Source: Pokkaliibacter plantistimulans (lineage in GTDB: Bacteria; Pseudomonadota; Gammaproteobacteria; Pseudomonadales; Balneatricaceae). From it: a stretch of DNA of 64,000 nt. Below are positions 8,540 through 17,523 of this stretch, in pieces. How positions within the stretch are numbered: the first letter of the stretch is position 1; every line of letters starts with the position of its first letter. Location: assembly GCF_046844695.1 (NCBI RefSeq), contig NZ_CP177354.1:1922001-1986000 (forward strand). The letters are read 5' to 3'. The position numbers and the translations under genes are program-made. The notes beneath the pieces were generated by a model. That model made no database searches. It was given only the letters and a program-made list of their open reading frames with translations, and was not told the origin of the DNA.

Positions 8540-8588
8540 ACCCCTTTCAGACAGCAGGGTTAACACACAGCTAATTGCGCCCACATTG

Positions 8589-10058
8589 TCAGGCCGGCCA
8601 GCGAAGGGTCGCTCTGACGCCTCCCTCGGCGGCATTGATCAGCTCGACAGTGCCGCGATGCAGTTCCATGATCTCCCGCACAAAGCTCAGCCCCAGCCCG
8701 GTACTTTTTGAGCGACCACCGGGGCGTGACAGCGAGAAGAAACGCTCATAAATCTTGTCCAGTGCGAAGGCCGGAATACCCGGCCCTTCATCGCTGATCT
8801 GCAGCCAGTATCCCTGTTGATCCTTGCCCGCCTGCAGGCGGATGCAGCCTCCCTCCGGGGAGAAATCGATGGCGTTGTCGAGCAGGTTGGCGATGGCCTG
8901 TTGCAGCAAAAAGGGCTCGGCGCTGACTTCAATGGCCGCCACAGACTGACTGTCGATCTGCAGCTGCCGGGCCTGAATCTGAGGCATGCGCTCATCCAGC
9001 AGGGTGCTGAACAGCGGCTTGAGTGCCAGCGTCTGGGTATCCCCCAGCGTGCGGCGATTTTCCAGTGATGCCAGTGCCAGCAGGCGTTGCACCAGCGCGG
9101 TCATGCGTTCAGTCAGCTGGCTGATATTACTGAGGAACTTGCGTTGCTGGGCAGGCGGCACATCGGGCTCCAGCAGAATTTCTGTGGCGCCACGCAGACC
9201 TGTCAGCGGGGCTTTCAGCTCGTGTGTCAGGGTGTGAACGTAGCGCTCGACGTAATCCTTGTCGGCCAGCTGTTGCTGCATATCCGTCATCGCCGCAGCG
9301 ACCTGTTGCAGTTCGCGGTCATGCAGCACCGGCGCTGTCACCCGGGTATGGGTTGCCAGCTGCCGGGCATAGCTGACCAGCTTGTGGGTCGAACGGGTCA
9401 GCCAGTAGCTCATCAGCCAGCCGAACACCAGCGACAATAATCCCAGAATGATGGCGTAGTGGGTCAGCTTGGCGGCGGAATGAGCGAGGAACCCGCCAAA
9501 GCGGGCGATGCGTTTGTAGACGCTGACCACCCCGACAATCTGATCACCCGTTCTGATCGGTGCAGCCACATGAATGATGGAGCTGAGGCCCTCTGCCGCC
9601 AGCGGTTCGGTCTTGCTGGTGCGGGCACCGTATTCGCCACGCAGCGTCAGGGCCACATCACGCCAGCGTGAATAGTCGGCGCCTATGTCATGGCCGCTGG
9701 TATTGAACAGCACCCGGCCGCTGGCATCGGTGACATAAAAATTGAGATCGGGCTGCTGCTTCAGCTCCTGATAGATCTGCGCATGCAGCTGGCGCTGCTG
9801 GTACTCTCGATTGGCGCTGTCCAGCGCGGTGAAATCGATGGTGCCTTTGCTGAGGTCAGTGCTGAGCTGGGCCGCCAGCAGGTTGGCCGTATCCACCAGC
9901 GTTTCTTCTGCCACCTGACGGACATTGAGGTCCAGCTCATCCAGCGCTTTCTGCAGCATGATCCAGCACAGGCTGCCCGCCAGCAGAAAATAGACGAAGA
10001 ACAGTCGCAGGCTGAAGCTGGGCCGATAGCGGCGCAGCCGCTGCCACAGGCTGCTCAT
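8589..10058 (-). CDS. creC: two-component sensor histidine kinase CreC
   Basis: A 489-residue membrane kinase. TM1 lies near residues 17-36 and TM2 near 197-217, flanking a periplasmic sensor with the CreC-like stretch VLFNTSGHDIGADYSRW...LTLRGEYGARTS. It then has a HAMP-like linker, the H-box HELKAPLTGLRGATEIL, and the ATPase N, G1 and G2 boxes (NLLDNAIDFSP, DEGPGIP, GLGLSFV). Its ATG overlaps the stop of creB (ATGA, 10058-10055), so the pair is one operon. In enterobacteria CreBC responds to growth conditions and beta-lactam stress; here its neighbours are a sortase and its target, which suggests an envelope role. Confidence 0.9.
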   Translation of the reverse strand: MSSLWQRLRRYRPSFSLRLFFVYFLLAGSLCWIMLQKALDELDLNVRQVAEETLVDTANLLAAQLSTDLSKGTIDFTALDSANREYQQRQLHAQIYQELKQQPDLNFYVTDASGRVLFNTSGHDIGADYSRWRDVALTLRGEYGARTSKTEPLAAEGLSSIIHVAAPIRTGDQIVGVVSVYKRIARFGGFLAHSAAKLTHYAIILGLLSLVFGWLMSYWLTRSTHKLVSYARQLATHTRVTAPVLHDRELQQVAAAMTDMQQQLADKDYVERYVHTLTHELKAPLTGLRGATEILLEPDVPPAQQRKFLSNISQLTERMTALVQRLLALASLENRRTLGDTQTLALKPLFSTLLDERMPQIQARQLQIDSQSVAAIEVSAEPFLLQQAIANLLDNAIDFSPEGGCIRLQAGKDQQGYWLQISDEGPGIPAFALDKIYERFFSLSRPGGRSKSTGLGLSFVREIMELHRGTVELINAAEGGVRATLRWPA

Positions 10059-10819
10059 GAACGGCCCAGCAGTTTCAGGCTGTAGCCCACACCGCGATGG
10101 GTCTGGATCGGATCGTCCTGCTGATGAATGTCCCGCAGCTTGGCGCGCAGGGTCTTGATATGGGTATCGATAACCCGCTCATCGGAGGGGTGATTGGGTG
10201 TCCAGATGCTTTCCATCAGCTGCGGGCGGGTCAGTACCCGGCCATTGGCTTTCAGCAGGGCCTCCAGCAAACCGAATTCTGCCAGTGTCAGTTGCACAGG
10301 CTGCTGGTGAAACTGCACCTGCCGGGTATCACTGTCGAGCTGCAGGGCGCCATGGCGTCGGACATTCGCTGCGGTGATGCCGAGAGGGGGAGTATCGGCG
10401 GCCATGGCCCGGGGGGTGACCGGCGGGCTGGCGGCCAGGGTCAGGCGCTTCAGCACGGCCTTCACCCGTGCGACCACCTCGCGGGGGCTGAAAGGCTTGG
10501 TGACGTAGTCATCGGCACCAATCTCCAGACCAAGGATACGGTCGATTTCTTCACTGCGGGCCGTCAGCATGATCACCGGCAACTGTGACTGCTGACGCAG
10601 GGTGCGCAGCACATCAAAGCCGCTCATGTCCGGCAGGCCGACATCCAGAATGACCAGATCGAAAGGCGTCTGAGCGCTACCCTGATTCAGCGCCTGCATG
10701 GCGGCCTGGGCGGTTTCCAGCCAGGTGACCTGAAAGTAATCCTTCTCCAGAGCGTAGGTCAGGGTGTCGGCAATGGAGGATTCGTCTTCGACAATCAGGA
10801 TGTGCAGTGACGATGACAT
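10055..10819 (-). CDS. creB: two-component response regulator CreB (OmpR family)
   Basis: A 254-residue regulator starting at 10819 (MSSSLHILIVEDESSI). Longer in-frame starts upstream would add unrelated residues and run through the divergent promoter region. The receiver domain has the acidic pair ED, the phosphoacceptor Asp in DLVILDVGLPDMSGF and the Lys in YVTKPFSPREV. A proline- and threonine-rich linker leads to an OmpR-type winged helix (LTLAEFGLLEALLKANGRVLTR...VIDTHIKTLRAKL). It overlaps creC by four bases. It is divergent from the VIT/VWA sortase target, a plausible direct target. Confidence 0.9.
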   Translation of the reverse strand: MSSSLHILIVEDESSIADTLTYALEKDYFQVTWLETAQAAMQALNQGSAQTPFDLVILDVGLPDMSGFDVLRTLRQQSQLPVIMLTARSEEIDRILGLEIGADDYVTKPFSPREVVARVKAVLKRLTLAASPPVTPRAMAADTPPLGITAANVRRHGALQLDSDTRQVQFHQQPVQLTLAEFGLLEALLKANGRVLTRPQLMESIWTPNHPSDERVIDTHIKTLRAKLRDIHQQDDPIQTHRGVGYSLKLLGRS

Positions 10820-11106
10820 GGAGCGCGGGTCCTTCAGATTCCTTTGAATGCGATCCGGCACAGCGTTGCCCGGCGAGGGGTCTGGCGGCTGTTGCAGGAA
10901 GACGCCCACCTTCCCATAGCTGCCGGGGGCTGTCCACGACTTCACCGAATCTCCTCGTGGCAGGGGGAGGCGCTGCCATCTTCACCCAATCCCCACACAA
11001 GCTCCGTTTTCACCACGCGGTCTGCCCACGGCCTCTTTCTACAGTGACTGGCAACCGCAGAGCCGATGCTCTGTCGCCGACTCCCTCCAGCACAAGGAGA
11101 CTGTGG
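10820..11106. promoter_or_regulatory. divergent promoter region between creB and the sortase-target gene
   Basis: A 287-bp spacer that must carry promoters for both divergent operons. TTCACC occurs three times (10941, 10981, 11009). The spacing is 28-40 bases, not the 11-base step of the enterobacterial cre tag, so no CreB box is claimed. AAGGAG at 11094-11099 is the ribosome site for the gene at 11107. Confidence 0.4.
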
Positions 11107-13308
11107 ATGAACGCCCCTGCCACTCTACTCACCTCGTTTCGCCGTAAACCTCTGGTTCTGCTGCTGTCTCTCTGTATGGCCAGTGCCGCCCACGCCGCCG
11201 AAACCCGTGAAGAACCGGGCATCGGCATGATGCTAGTGCAGACGCCTGCGGGTGTCAGCCAGCCCATGACCCTGCTGGATACGGCCTATGACGTCAGCGT
11301 CACTGGCATGCAGCTCAGCGCAGAGGTGACCCAGCATTTCTCCAACCCTTCCAGCCAGTGGGCCAATGCCCGCTATGTTTTCCCCCTGCCGGAAAAGGCC
11401 GCCGTGCGGCGCCTGCTGGTGACGATCGGTGAACGCCAGATTGAAGGGCTGATTCGCGAGAAAGATGAAGCCCGGCAGACCTTTGAACAGGCCAAAGCCG
11501 AAGGCAGGCAGGCGGCACTGGTGGAGCAGCAGCGTGCCAACCTGTTCAGTATCGAGATCGCCAATGTGGCGCCGGGTGCGGCCATCAGCGTTGAGCTGGA
11601 ATATGTCGATCAGGTCAGTTATCGCGACGGGCAGTTCAGCCTGCGCATTCCCACCACCCTGACGCCGCGCTATATCCCAGGCTTCGCACAGATGCCTGAC
11701 AGTTTCGAGCAGGTGGCTACGTCGGGTCACGGCTGGGCGTTACCCACTGATGTGGTGGATGATGCCGACAAGATCACGCCGCCGCAAATCGCTGCCGCGC
11801 CTGGCGGTGATAACGAGCCTGACGGTGATAGCAAACCTGACGATGAGAGTGAACAGATCAGGACTCATCAGTTGACCTTCCGTGCGCATCTGGATACCGG
11901 GCTGGCGCTCGACAGTGTCAGCAGTAGCACGGATGCCATTCACTGGCAGGCCAGCGCCTCGGGTGTGGACGTCAGTCTGGAGGGGCAGAGCCGGCTGGAT
12001 CACGATCTGGCCCTGAGCTGGACGCCGAAACCTTCCGCTCAGCCTCAGGCGGCACTGTTTACTCAGCAGCAGGGAGATCAGCATTACGGCCTGCTGATGG
12101 TGATGCCGCCAGTGATCCGTCAGCAACCGCTGCCACGGGAAGTGACCTTTGTGATTGATACCTCCGGCTCGATGGCAGGGGAGTCGATCCGACAGGCACG
12201 GGATGCCCTGCAGCTGGCACTGGATCGCCTGTCGCCGCAGGATCGCTTCAATGTGATTGAGTTCAACTCCAGCACCTTCCCGCTGTTTTCCAACCCCCGG
12301 GCAGCGGATGAATACGGGCTGACGATGGCGCGGCGGTTCGTCAATAGTCTGGATGCAGATGGCGGCACCGAGATGTACGGCGCACTGCAACAGGCGCTAC
12401 GTGAGCGTGATGAGCGGCAATGGGCGCCCGAGGAGGGTTATCTGCGGCAGATCGTCTTTATCACCGATGGTGCCGTCGGTGACGAGGCGCGGTTATTTGA
12501 GCTGATCAATCAGCAGCTGGGTGATAAGCGGCTGTTTACCGTGGGGATCGGTTCGGCGCCCAACTCCTACTTCATGCGCAAGGCGGCCCAGTTTGGCCGT
12601 GGCACCTTTACCTACATCGCCAACCCCAATGATGTGGCGCCACAGATGAATGCGCTGTTCAACAAACTGGAGTCACCGGTGGCCCGGGAGCTGGCGGTGA
12701 ACTGGCCACAGGGGACGCAGGTCGAGCAGTATCCGCAGCGGGTGCCTGATCTGTATGCCGGTGAGCCACTGATGATGGCCTTTCGCAGTGAGCAGCCGGT
12801 CACCTCAGTGGAGGTCAGCGGTAAGCTCGGCACACAGCCGTGGCAGCAATCGGCTCAGGCGGCCAGCAGTACCGATAACAGTCTGGGCAGTCTGTGGGCA
12901 CGGGAGAAGATTGAGAGCCTGCTCGACACCCTGAGCGAAGGCCGCACTGAAGAAGAGATCAGGCCACAGGTACTGGCGCTGGGGCTGGCACATCACCTGC
13001 TGACGCCTTACACCAGTCTGGTGGCTGTCGACAAGGAACCGGTCAAACCCATGGATGCCAGCAGTCAGGATCAGGCCATCGCCAACCTGATGCCACTTGG
13101 CAATACCATGACCCTTGGTAACCCCCTCAGCAGTCTGGCCTTTCCCGGTACCGCGACCCCGGCTGAGCTGCTCAGCATGCTGGCCACGGCGATGCTGATT
13201 CTAGCAGCACTGGTGGCATGGCTGCAGCGCCGCCAGCAGCGTCTGGACTGCAGAAAGCAGATGGCCATCGCTGTGCGCCCGGATACAACGGAGCCAGCAG
13301 GATGCTGA
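11107..13308 (+). CDS. marine proteobacterial sortase target protein, VIT + VWA domains
   Basis: A 733-residue exported protein. The start at 11107 has AAGGAG 7 bases upstream, followed by a signal peptide (SFRRKPLVLLLSLCMASAAHA). Residues about 45-180 form a VIT domain. A short acidic linker (DNEPDGDSKPDDESEQ) separates it from a VWA domain near residues 345-520 with a complete MIDAS: DTSGS, the Thr in DGGTEMYG and ITDGAVGD. The C-terminus has a sorting-like tripartite signal: FPGTATPAE, a hydrophobic helix and arginines (RRQQR), followed by an unusual 30-residue tail. It overlaps the sortase gene by seven bases. The likely role is a cell-envelope adhesin or scaffold processed by that sortase. 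Confidence 0.88.
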   Translation: MNAPATLLTSFRRKPLVLLLSLCMASAAHAAETREEPGIGMMLVQTPAGVSQPMTLLDTAYDVSVTGMQLSAEVTQHFSNPSSQWANARYVFPLPEKAAVRRLLVTIGERQIEGLIREKDEARQTFEQAKAEGRQAALVEQQRANLFSIEIANVAPGAAISVELEYVDQVSYRDGQFSLRIPTTLTPRYIPGFAQMPDSFEQVATSGHGWALPTDVVDDADKITPPQIAAAPGGDNEPDGDSKPDDESEQIRTHQLTFRAHLDTGLALDSVSSSTDAIHWQASASGVDVSLEGQSRLDHDLALSWTPKPSAQPQAALFTQQQGDQHYGLLMVMPPVIRQQPLPREVTFVIDTSGSMAGESIRQARDALQLALDRLSPQDRFNVIEFNSSTFPLFSNPRAADEYGLTMARRFVNSLDADGGTEMYGALQQALRERDERQWAPEEGYLRQIVFITDGAVGDEARLFELINQQLGDKRLFTVGIGSAPNSYFMRKAAQFGRGTFTYIANPNDVAPQMNALFNKLESPVARELAVNWPQGTQVEQYPQRVPDLYAGEPLMMAFRSEQPVTSVEVSGKLGTQPWQQSAQAASSTDNSLGSLWAREKIESLLDTLSEGRTEEEIRPQVLALGLAHHLLTPYTSLVAVDKEPVKPMDASSQDQAIANLMPLGNTMTLGNPLSSLAFPGTATPAELLSMLATAMLILAALVAWLQRRQQRLDCRKQMAIAVRPDTTEPAGC

Positions 13309-13883
13309 GGATCAGACCATGGATATATCGGCTTACTTTCTGGCTCTTGCTACTGAGCGCAGTCGTACTGGGAGCACAGGCCAGCAGCATCTATCTCAAG
13401 GCCTGGCTGGCACAGGTACTGATTGCCAATGCCTGGCAACAGAGCCTGACCAGCGGGCAGCCAGCCAAACCCTGGCCCTGGGCCGATACCTGGCCGGTAG
13501 CTGCTATCCACTGGTCCGCACTGGCCGAGCCACTTTATGTGATGAATGCCGCGGGCGGTGAGGGGCTGGCCTTCGGCCCGGCGTTGGTAGAAGGCTCCCC
13601 GCAGCCAGAGCAGGGCGGTGATATTGTTATCGGCGGGCATCGTGATACCCATTTTCGTGGGCTGCAAACGCTGAAGGCAGGGGATCTGATCGAGTTGACC
13701 GACCAGCGAGGGAGGCACCATCACTATCGTGTCAGCCGCATTCATATTGTTGACAGCAGTAAAGATCCGCTGATCCCGGCTAACCGCAACGGCCTGACCC
13801 TGATTACCTGCTATCCCTTTGAGGCACTGATACCGGGCGGGCCTCTGCGGTATGTGGTGGAGGCAGTGAATGTGGCAGTGTGA
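13302..13883 (+). CDS. class GN sortase
   Basis: A 193-residue transpeptidase of the Gram-negative sortase class. The start at 13302 overlaps the target gene stop (ATGCTGA), which is typical for this pair. An N-terminal membrane anchor spans about residues 9-29. The catalytic His is in GGHRDTHF, the Cys in TLITCYPF and the Arg in GGPLRYVVE, matching the sortase His-Cys-Arg triad. In this family one sortase serves a single dedicated target, here the upstream VIT/VWA protein with its FPGTAT signal. The operon faces away from creBC. Confidence 0.9.
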   Translation: MLRIRPWIYRLTFWLLLLSAVVLGAQASSIYLKAWLAQVLIANAWQQSLTSGQPAKPWPWADTWPVAAIHWSALAEPLYVMNAAGGEGLAFGPALVEGSPQPEQGGDIVIGGHRDTHFRGLQTLKAGDLIELTDQRGRHHHYRVSRIHIVDSSKDPLIPANRNGLTLITCYPFEALIPGGPLRYVVEAVNVAV

Positions 13884-13884
13884 G

Positions 13885-13933
13885 CAGCTGGCAGCGGCCG
13901 GCTGCCAGCTGATCGTGAACCTCTGCTGAGAGG
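13885..13933. terminator. hairpins between convergent sortase and rebB genes
   Basis: An 11-bp perfect stem, CAGCTGGCAGC at 13885-13895 and GCTGCCAGCTG at 13901-13911, with a 5-base loop directly follows the sortase stop. A small CCTCT-GCTG-AGAGG hairpin at 13920-13933 precedes the rebB stop. No long U-tract. Confidence 0.55.
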
Positions 13934-14263
13934 TTATTTGTTGTTCTGCATGGCCTGTAATACAGCCAGCAGACTGGCGAGGTTGTCGGAGACTCCAGCC
14001 TGCGCCACTTTTTCCGTGGCAGCGGCGCCTGCCATGGTATCGACATTGTATAGCTGCATGATTCCTTGAGTGGCGGCTGCCTGAGCCAGCGTATTTTGCT
14101 GTTGCTGGGCAAGCGCCGCGTTCTGGTACAGGATGCCGGTGCTGTGGGCCATGGCCTGATAGAGCGTGCTCATGGCCATCGCAGGCGCTTCACCCACTAC
14201 CTTGGTGTTGGCCTGGGTTACGGCATCGGTAATCTGACTATTCACTGCTGTAGGAAATGACAT
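13934..14263 (-). CDS. rebB: RebB family R-body protein (solitary)
   Basis: A 109-residue protein matching the RebB / killing-trait family. The most characteristic part is AMAMSTLYQAMAHSTGIL followed by YQNAALAQQQQNTLAQAAAT. RebB-type subunits polymerise into R bodies, coiled ribbons that unroll and rupture membranes. They occur in Caedibacter and in many free-living proteobacteria, normally as clusters of several paralogues plus a regulator. Here a single copy is visible, with no adjacent paralogue. Either partners lie elsewhere, or the protein works alone. No signal peptide or membrane segment. Confidence 0.85.
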   Translation of the reverse strand: MSFPTAVNSQITDAVTQANTKVVGEAPAMAMSTLYQAMAHSTGILYQNAALAQQQQNTLAQAAATQGIMQLYNVDTMAGAAATEKVAQAGVSDNLASLLAVLQAMQNNK

Positions 14264-14619
14264 GGTTATCCCCTCATGTTATCCGTCTATTGATCGTAGC
14301 CTGACGACGCAAGACATATCGCAGCTTTATCCATCGCAGCGCTAACCTCTTGCTCATGGCAGACAAGTTGGACGATCACAAGGCGTGCATTTGAAAAAGC
14401 CGGGTATTTAGCCCAAGACTCTGCTTAGTAGTTGATCCACTCACTCACTCACTCGCTTCGCTGCCAGAGTTGCGTTGTTGCTTCTGGATGTATGAAGCCT
14501 GTGTGGCATGGTGTCAGGGGCTGGTTGTTTCCCTATGAGTGGTGTAAAACCGTTGGCTGCAGAATCGATATTGTGTTGGCAAAGTGCCGCCTTCCATCAA
14601 TGACATGCAGGGAGTCATT
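14264..14619. other. 356-bp spacer between divergent rebB and HD-GYP genes
   Basis: Must hold the promoters of both divergent genes. A short CACT direct repeat lies at about 14438-14454. AGGGAG precedes the HD-GYP start at 14620. I see no gene, operator palindrome or terminator. Confidence 0.4.
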
Positions 14620-15963
14620 ATGTCGTCTCTGGAGTACGAGCAGAATCAGGTTGATGCTTATGTCGATCATCTGGCCGAAGTGAACAAGGCCAATCAGGTG
14701 GTCGCTACCTCTGATCTCTACAATGAGCAGGGGGTTCTGCTGGCTAAACAGGGAACGTCCATCAGCAGCAAGATGGCGGAAAAACTGATCCGCCATAAGT
14801 TGCGTAAACCGCTGGAGCAAAGCATCGCCCTGGAGCACAGCCTCAGCGGTGAGCAGTTGCTGGCGGATATCGAAAAACAGTGGTCAGCCGCTGCGGATTT
14901 GCAGTGCCTCAGTCGTCACATTACCGAAGCCAGCCTGCGCGAAGCACGCGACCGGGTGATGCGTCTGCCGATGCTGGTGCAGAAGCTGACGGTGCTGCGT
15001 CAGCGCCTGCCTGATCAGTATGACAAGGCGCTGTACTGTGCCTGGTTCGGGCTGGCGATTGCCACCCGTATGCAGCGCCTCGATGCTAAACCGGTAGAGG
15101 TGTTTATTGCCGGGCTGGCCCACGATATCGGCATGCTGCATATCGATCCGGCCATCGTAAATAAAAGCGGTGAGCTGAGCCCGGAAGAGTGGCGGGCGAT
15201 TCAGAGCCATGTGGTGATTGGCAAGGTGTGTCTGGAGTCGATGAGCAGTGTGCCGCGTGCCGTTTCGGTGGCGGTGCTGGAGCACCACGAACGCTGCGAT
15301 GGCTCCGGTTATCCGTCAGCCCGTTTTGCTGATGAGCTGTCACTGATGGGGCAGATTGTCGCCATCACGGACATGCTGTATGCCATTCGCTTTTCTGCCG
15401 ACCCGAAGCGCAACAGCGATCTGCAACTGCTGTTGCCGGTATTGCAGGTCAACGATTACAGCTTTGCTGCCGAGGTCTATGAGGCCACACGCTTCCTGAT
15501 CAAGACCGCAGGGATACGCTCATCGCGGCTGTACAGTGAGGATGCCGACCTGCTGCGGCGGTTGCCGCAGCTGCTGGTACTGGCTCAGACCCTCAAACGC
15601 TATGAAGCCTCTGTCGTCCATCTCAATCAGCATCTGCCCGCTGACCAGATAAACCGCCGCCAGCTGCGCAGTCTGGCTGCCACCGGGCTGGCACTGGAAA
15701 ATCTGCTGATTCGCTCAGGGATTACCAGCGATGGACTGATCCGTTGGGTGTCGCATGTGCATCAGGCAAAACTGCAACCGGCCTATGCCGAGATGGAAGA
15801 GGTCGACCTGATGTTCGATGAGCTGCTGTGGCGCTTCCGCGATTTGCGTCGTCTGCTGCACCTGGTGCAGAAAGATGCCCCCGAGTCGCTGCGGCCTTTG
15901 CTGGCGGCGATAGAGCGTTCCTTTAATGATGCAGCCAAAGAACGCCAATCTGTGATAGCGTGA
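14620..15963 (+). CDS. HD-GYP domain protein (candidate c-di-GMP phosphodiesterase)
   Basis: A 447-residue protein. The ATG at 14620 has AGGGAG well placed; an upstream GTG lacks one. The HD-GYP core has H168-D169 (GLAHDIGML), H197 (QSHVVIG), H222-H223-E224 and the GSGYP loop ending at 232, so the main metal ligands are present. Two departures from the canonical family are visible: the lysine after HDxG is Met, and the usual DxxDALTSxRPY segment is replaced by TDMLYAIRFSADPKR. A roughly 200-residue helical C-terminal region follows that I do not recognise. It may hydrolyse c-di-GMP weakly or act as a binding protein. Confidence 0.82.
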   Translation: MSSLEYEQNQVDAYVDHLAEVNKANQVVATSDLYNEQGVLLAKQGTSISSKMAEKLIRHKLRKPLEQSIALEHSLSGEQLLADIEKQWSAAADLQCLSRHITEASLREARDRVMRLPMLVQKLTVLRQRLPDQYDKALYCAWFGLAIATRMQRLDAKPVEVFIAGLAHDIGMLHIDPAIVNKSGELSPEEWRAIQSHVVIGKVCLESMSSVPRAVSVAVLEHHERCDGSGYPSARFADELSLMGQIVAITDMLYAIRFSADPKRNSDLQLLLPVLQVNDYSFAAEVYEATRFLIKTAGIRSSRLYSEDADLLRRLPQLLVLAQTLKRYEASVVHLNQHLPADQINRRQLRSLAATGLALENLLIRSGITSDGLIRWVSHVHQAKLQPAYAEMEEVDLMFDELLWRFRDLRRLLHLVQKDAPESLRPLLAAIERSFNDAAKERQSVIA

Positions 15964-16027
15964 AGGCCATTTGTCAGCTGCAGCTCCTGCTATCTGACCA
16001 CTCATTCTCACTACAGGATAACAACGC

Positions 16028-17224
16028 GTGGCAGAGACTCTCTTTGCTGACCGTATCGTACAGAACCTGCTGGATACGGACTTCTACAAACTCACCATGA
16101 TGCAGGCTGTACTGCATAACTACCCCAATACCGAAGTCGAGTGGGAATTTCGCTGCCGTACCGATGAGAATTTGGCGCAGTACGTGGATGAGATTCGTGC
16201 AGAAATTCACAATCTGGCCAAGCTGGAAATCTCTCCCGGCCAGCTGGATTTCATGCGTGCTATCCGCTTTATCAAGCCTGACTTTATTCGCTTTCTGGGG
16301 TTATTCCGCTTCAATCCTGACTATGTGCAGGTGGCCGTGGAGAAGGAGCAGCTGGTTATCCGCCTGAAAGGCCCCTGGCTGCATGTGATTCTCTATGAGG
16401 TGCCGATTCTGGCGACCGTCAGTGAAGTGCGTAACCGCAATCGCTATCCCCATCTGCAACTGGCGGATGCCCGTGAACAGCTCTATCGCAAGTTTGACTG
16501 GCTGCGCACCCATGCCTCTGAGGAAGAACTGGCTGGCTTCAAGATTGCTGATTTTGGCACCCGTCGGCGCTTTTCCTATCCGGTGCAGGAGGAAGTGGTA
16601 CGGTGCATGAAGCATGACTTCCCCGGTCATTTTGTTGGCACCAGCAATGTCCATCTGGCCCGTAAGCTGGAGCTGACCCCACTGGGCACCATGGCGCATG
16701 AATGGCTGATGGCCCATCAGCAGCTGGGGCCGCGGCTGATCGACAGCCAGAAGGCGGCGCTGGACTGCTGGGTGCGTGAGTACCGCGGGTTGCTGGGTAT
16801 TGCGCTCACGGACTGCATCACCATGGATGCCTTCCTCAATGACTTTGATCTGTATTTCGCCAAGCTGTTTGATGGCCTGCGCCATGACTCCGGTGATCCG
16901 CTGATCTGGGCGGAGAAAGCCATCAGCCATTATGAGCAGCTGGGCATTGACCCCAAGACCAAGACACTGACCTTCTCCGATGGCCTGACCTTACCCAGAG
17001 CGCTGGAAATCTATCGTGCCCTGCGTGACCGCATCGATGTCAGCTTTGGCATTGGCACCCACTTCACCTGTGATATTCCCGGGGTGGAGCCTATGAATAT
17101 CGTACTGAAAATGGCGGCCTGTAATGGCCAGCCCGTGGCGAAGATCTCCGACACGCCGGGCAAGATTCAGTGCCTGGATGAAAGCTTCGTGACCTATCTG
17201 AAGTACGTATTCAAAGTGAACTGA
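16028..17224 (+). CDS. pncB: nicotinate phosphoribosyltransferase
   Basis: A 398-residue enzyme of NAD salvage that converts nicotinate, PRPP and ATP to nicotinate mononucleotide. The GTG start has AGGA nine bases upstream, and the family N-terminus (NLLDTDFYKLTMMQAVL) follows at once. The phosphorylated histidine is in DGLRHDSGDP, and the PRPP-binding loop region SFGIGTHFTCD is intact. Length is typical (about 400). It appears monocistronic; a GC-rich hairpin follows at 17260-17290. Confidence 0.95.
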   Translation: MAETLFADRIVQNLLDTDFYKLTMMQAVLHNYPNTEVEWEFRCRTDENLAQYVDEIRAEIHNLAKLEISPGQLDFMRAIRFIKPDFIRFLGLFRFNPDYVQVAVEKEQLVIRLKGPWLHVILYEVPILATVSEVRNRNRYPHLQLADAREQLYRKFDWLRTHASEEELAGFKIADFGTRRRFSYPVQEEVVRCMKHDFPGHFVGTSNVHLARKLELTPLGTMAHEWLMAHQQLGPRLIDSQKAALDCWVREYRGLLGIALTDCITMDAFLNDFDLYFAKLFDGLRHDSGDPLIWAEKAISHYEQLGIDPKTKTLTFSDGLTLPRALEIYRALRDRIDVSFGIGTHFTCDIPGVEPMNIVLKMAACNGQPVAKISDTPGKIQCLDESFVTYLKYVFKVN

Positions 17225-17523
17225 GTACGGCCTTTTCTACCCTCCTTCCGTCATCCACTCCCGCCGCTGTCCAGTACGAACAGCGGCGGGAGGTATTGGC
17301 CTACCCTCTCAGGCTGGACTAATCAACATAGAGCCTTGTTGCCTGAAAACGTGTCACGATCTGCTGTGCCTCACGGCGTTGAAAAGCCGTTCGGAATGCT
17401 CATTCAGGCTCAATACCCTTTAATGTGGGTAAAAGGCGCTTCCTCAGCACTTTTGGCCTTGTCTGGCCCCTGCTTGCGAGATCATGAACACGTTCGACTA
17501 CATCGCAGATGCTGAGCGGGCTG
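17225..17523. repeat. 299-bp spacer with a hairpin and a GTTCACGATCT-type inverted repeat
   Basis: An 11-bp stem (CCCGCCGCTGT at 17260-17270, ACAGCGGCGGG at 17280-17290) follows pncB. TCACGATCTGC at 17354-17364 and GCGAGATCATGAACA at 17476-17490 are arms of an inverted repeat also found at 37183-37235 (tight spacing) and 58130-58144, so this is a small dispersed REP-like family. No gene is visible. Confidence 0.5.

Noticed and set aside
10941..11014. Three TTCACC sequences upstream of the sortase target as CreB boxes
   Set aside because: The enterobacterial cre tag needs two TTCAC elements 11 bases apart; these are 28-40 bases apart.
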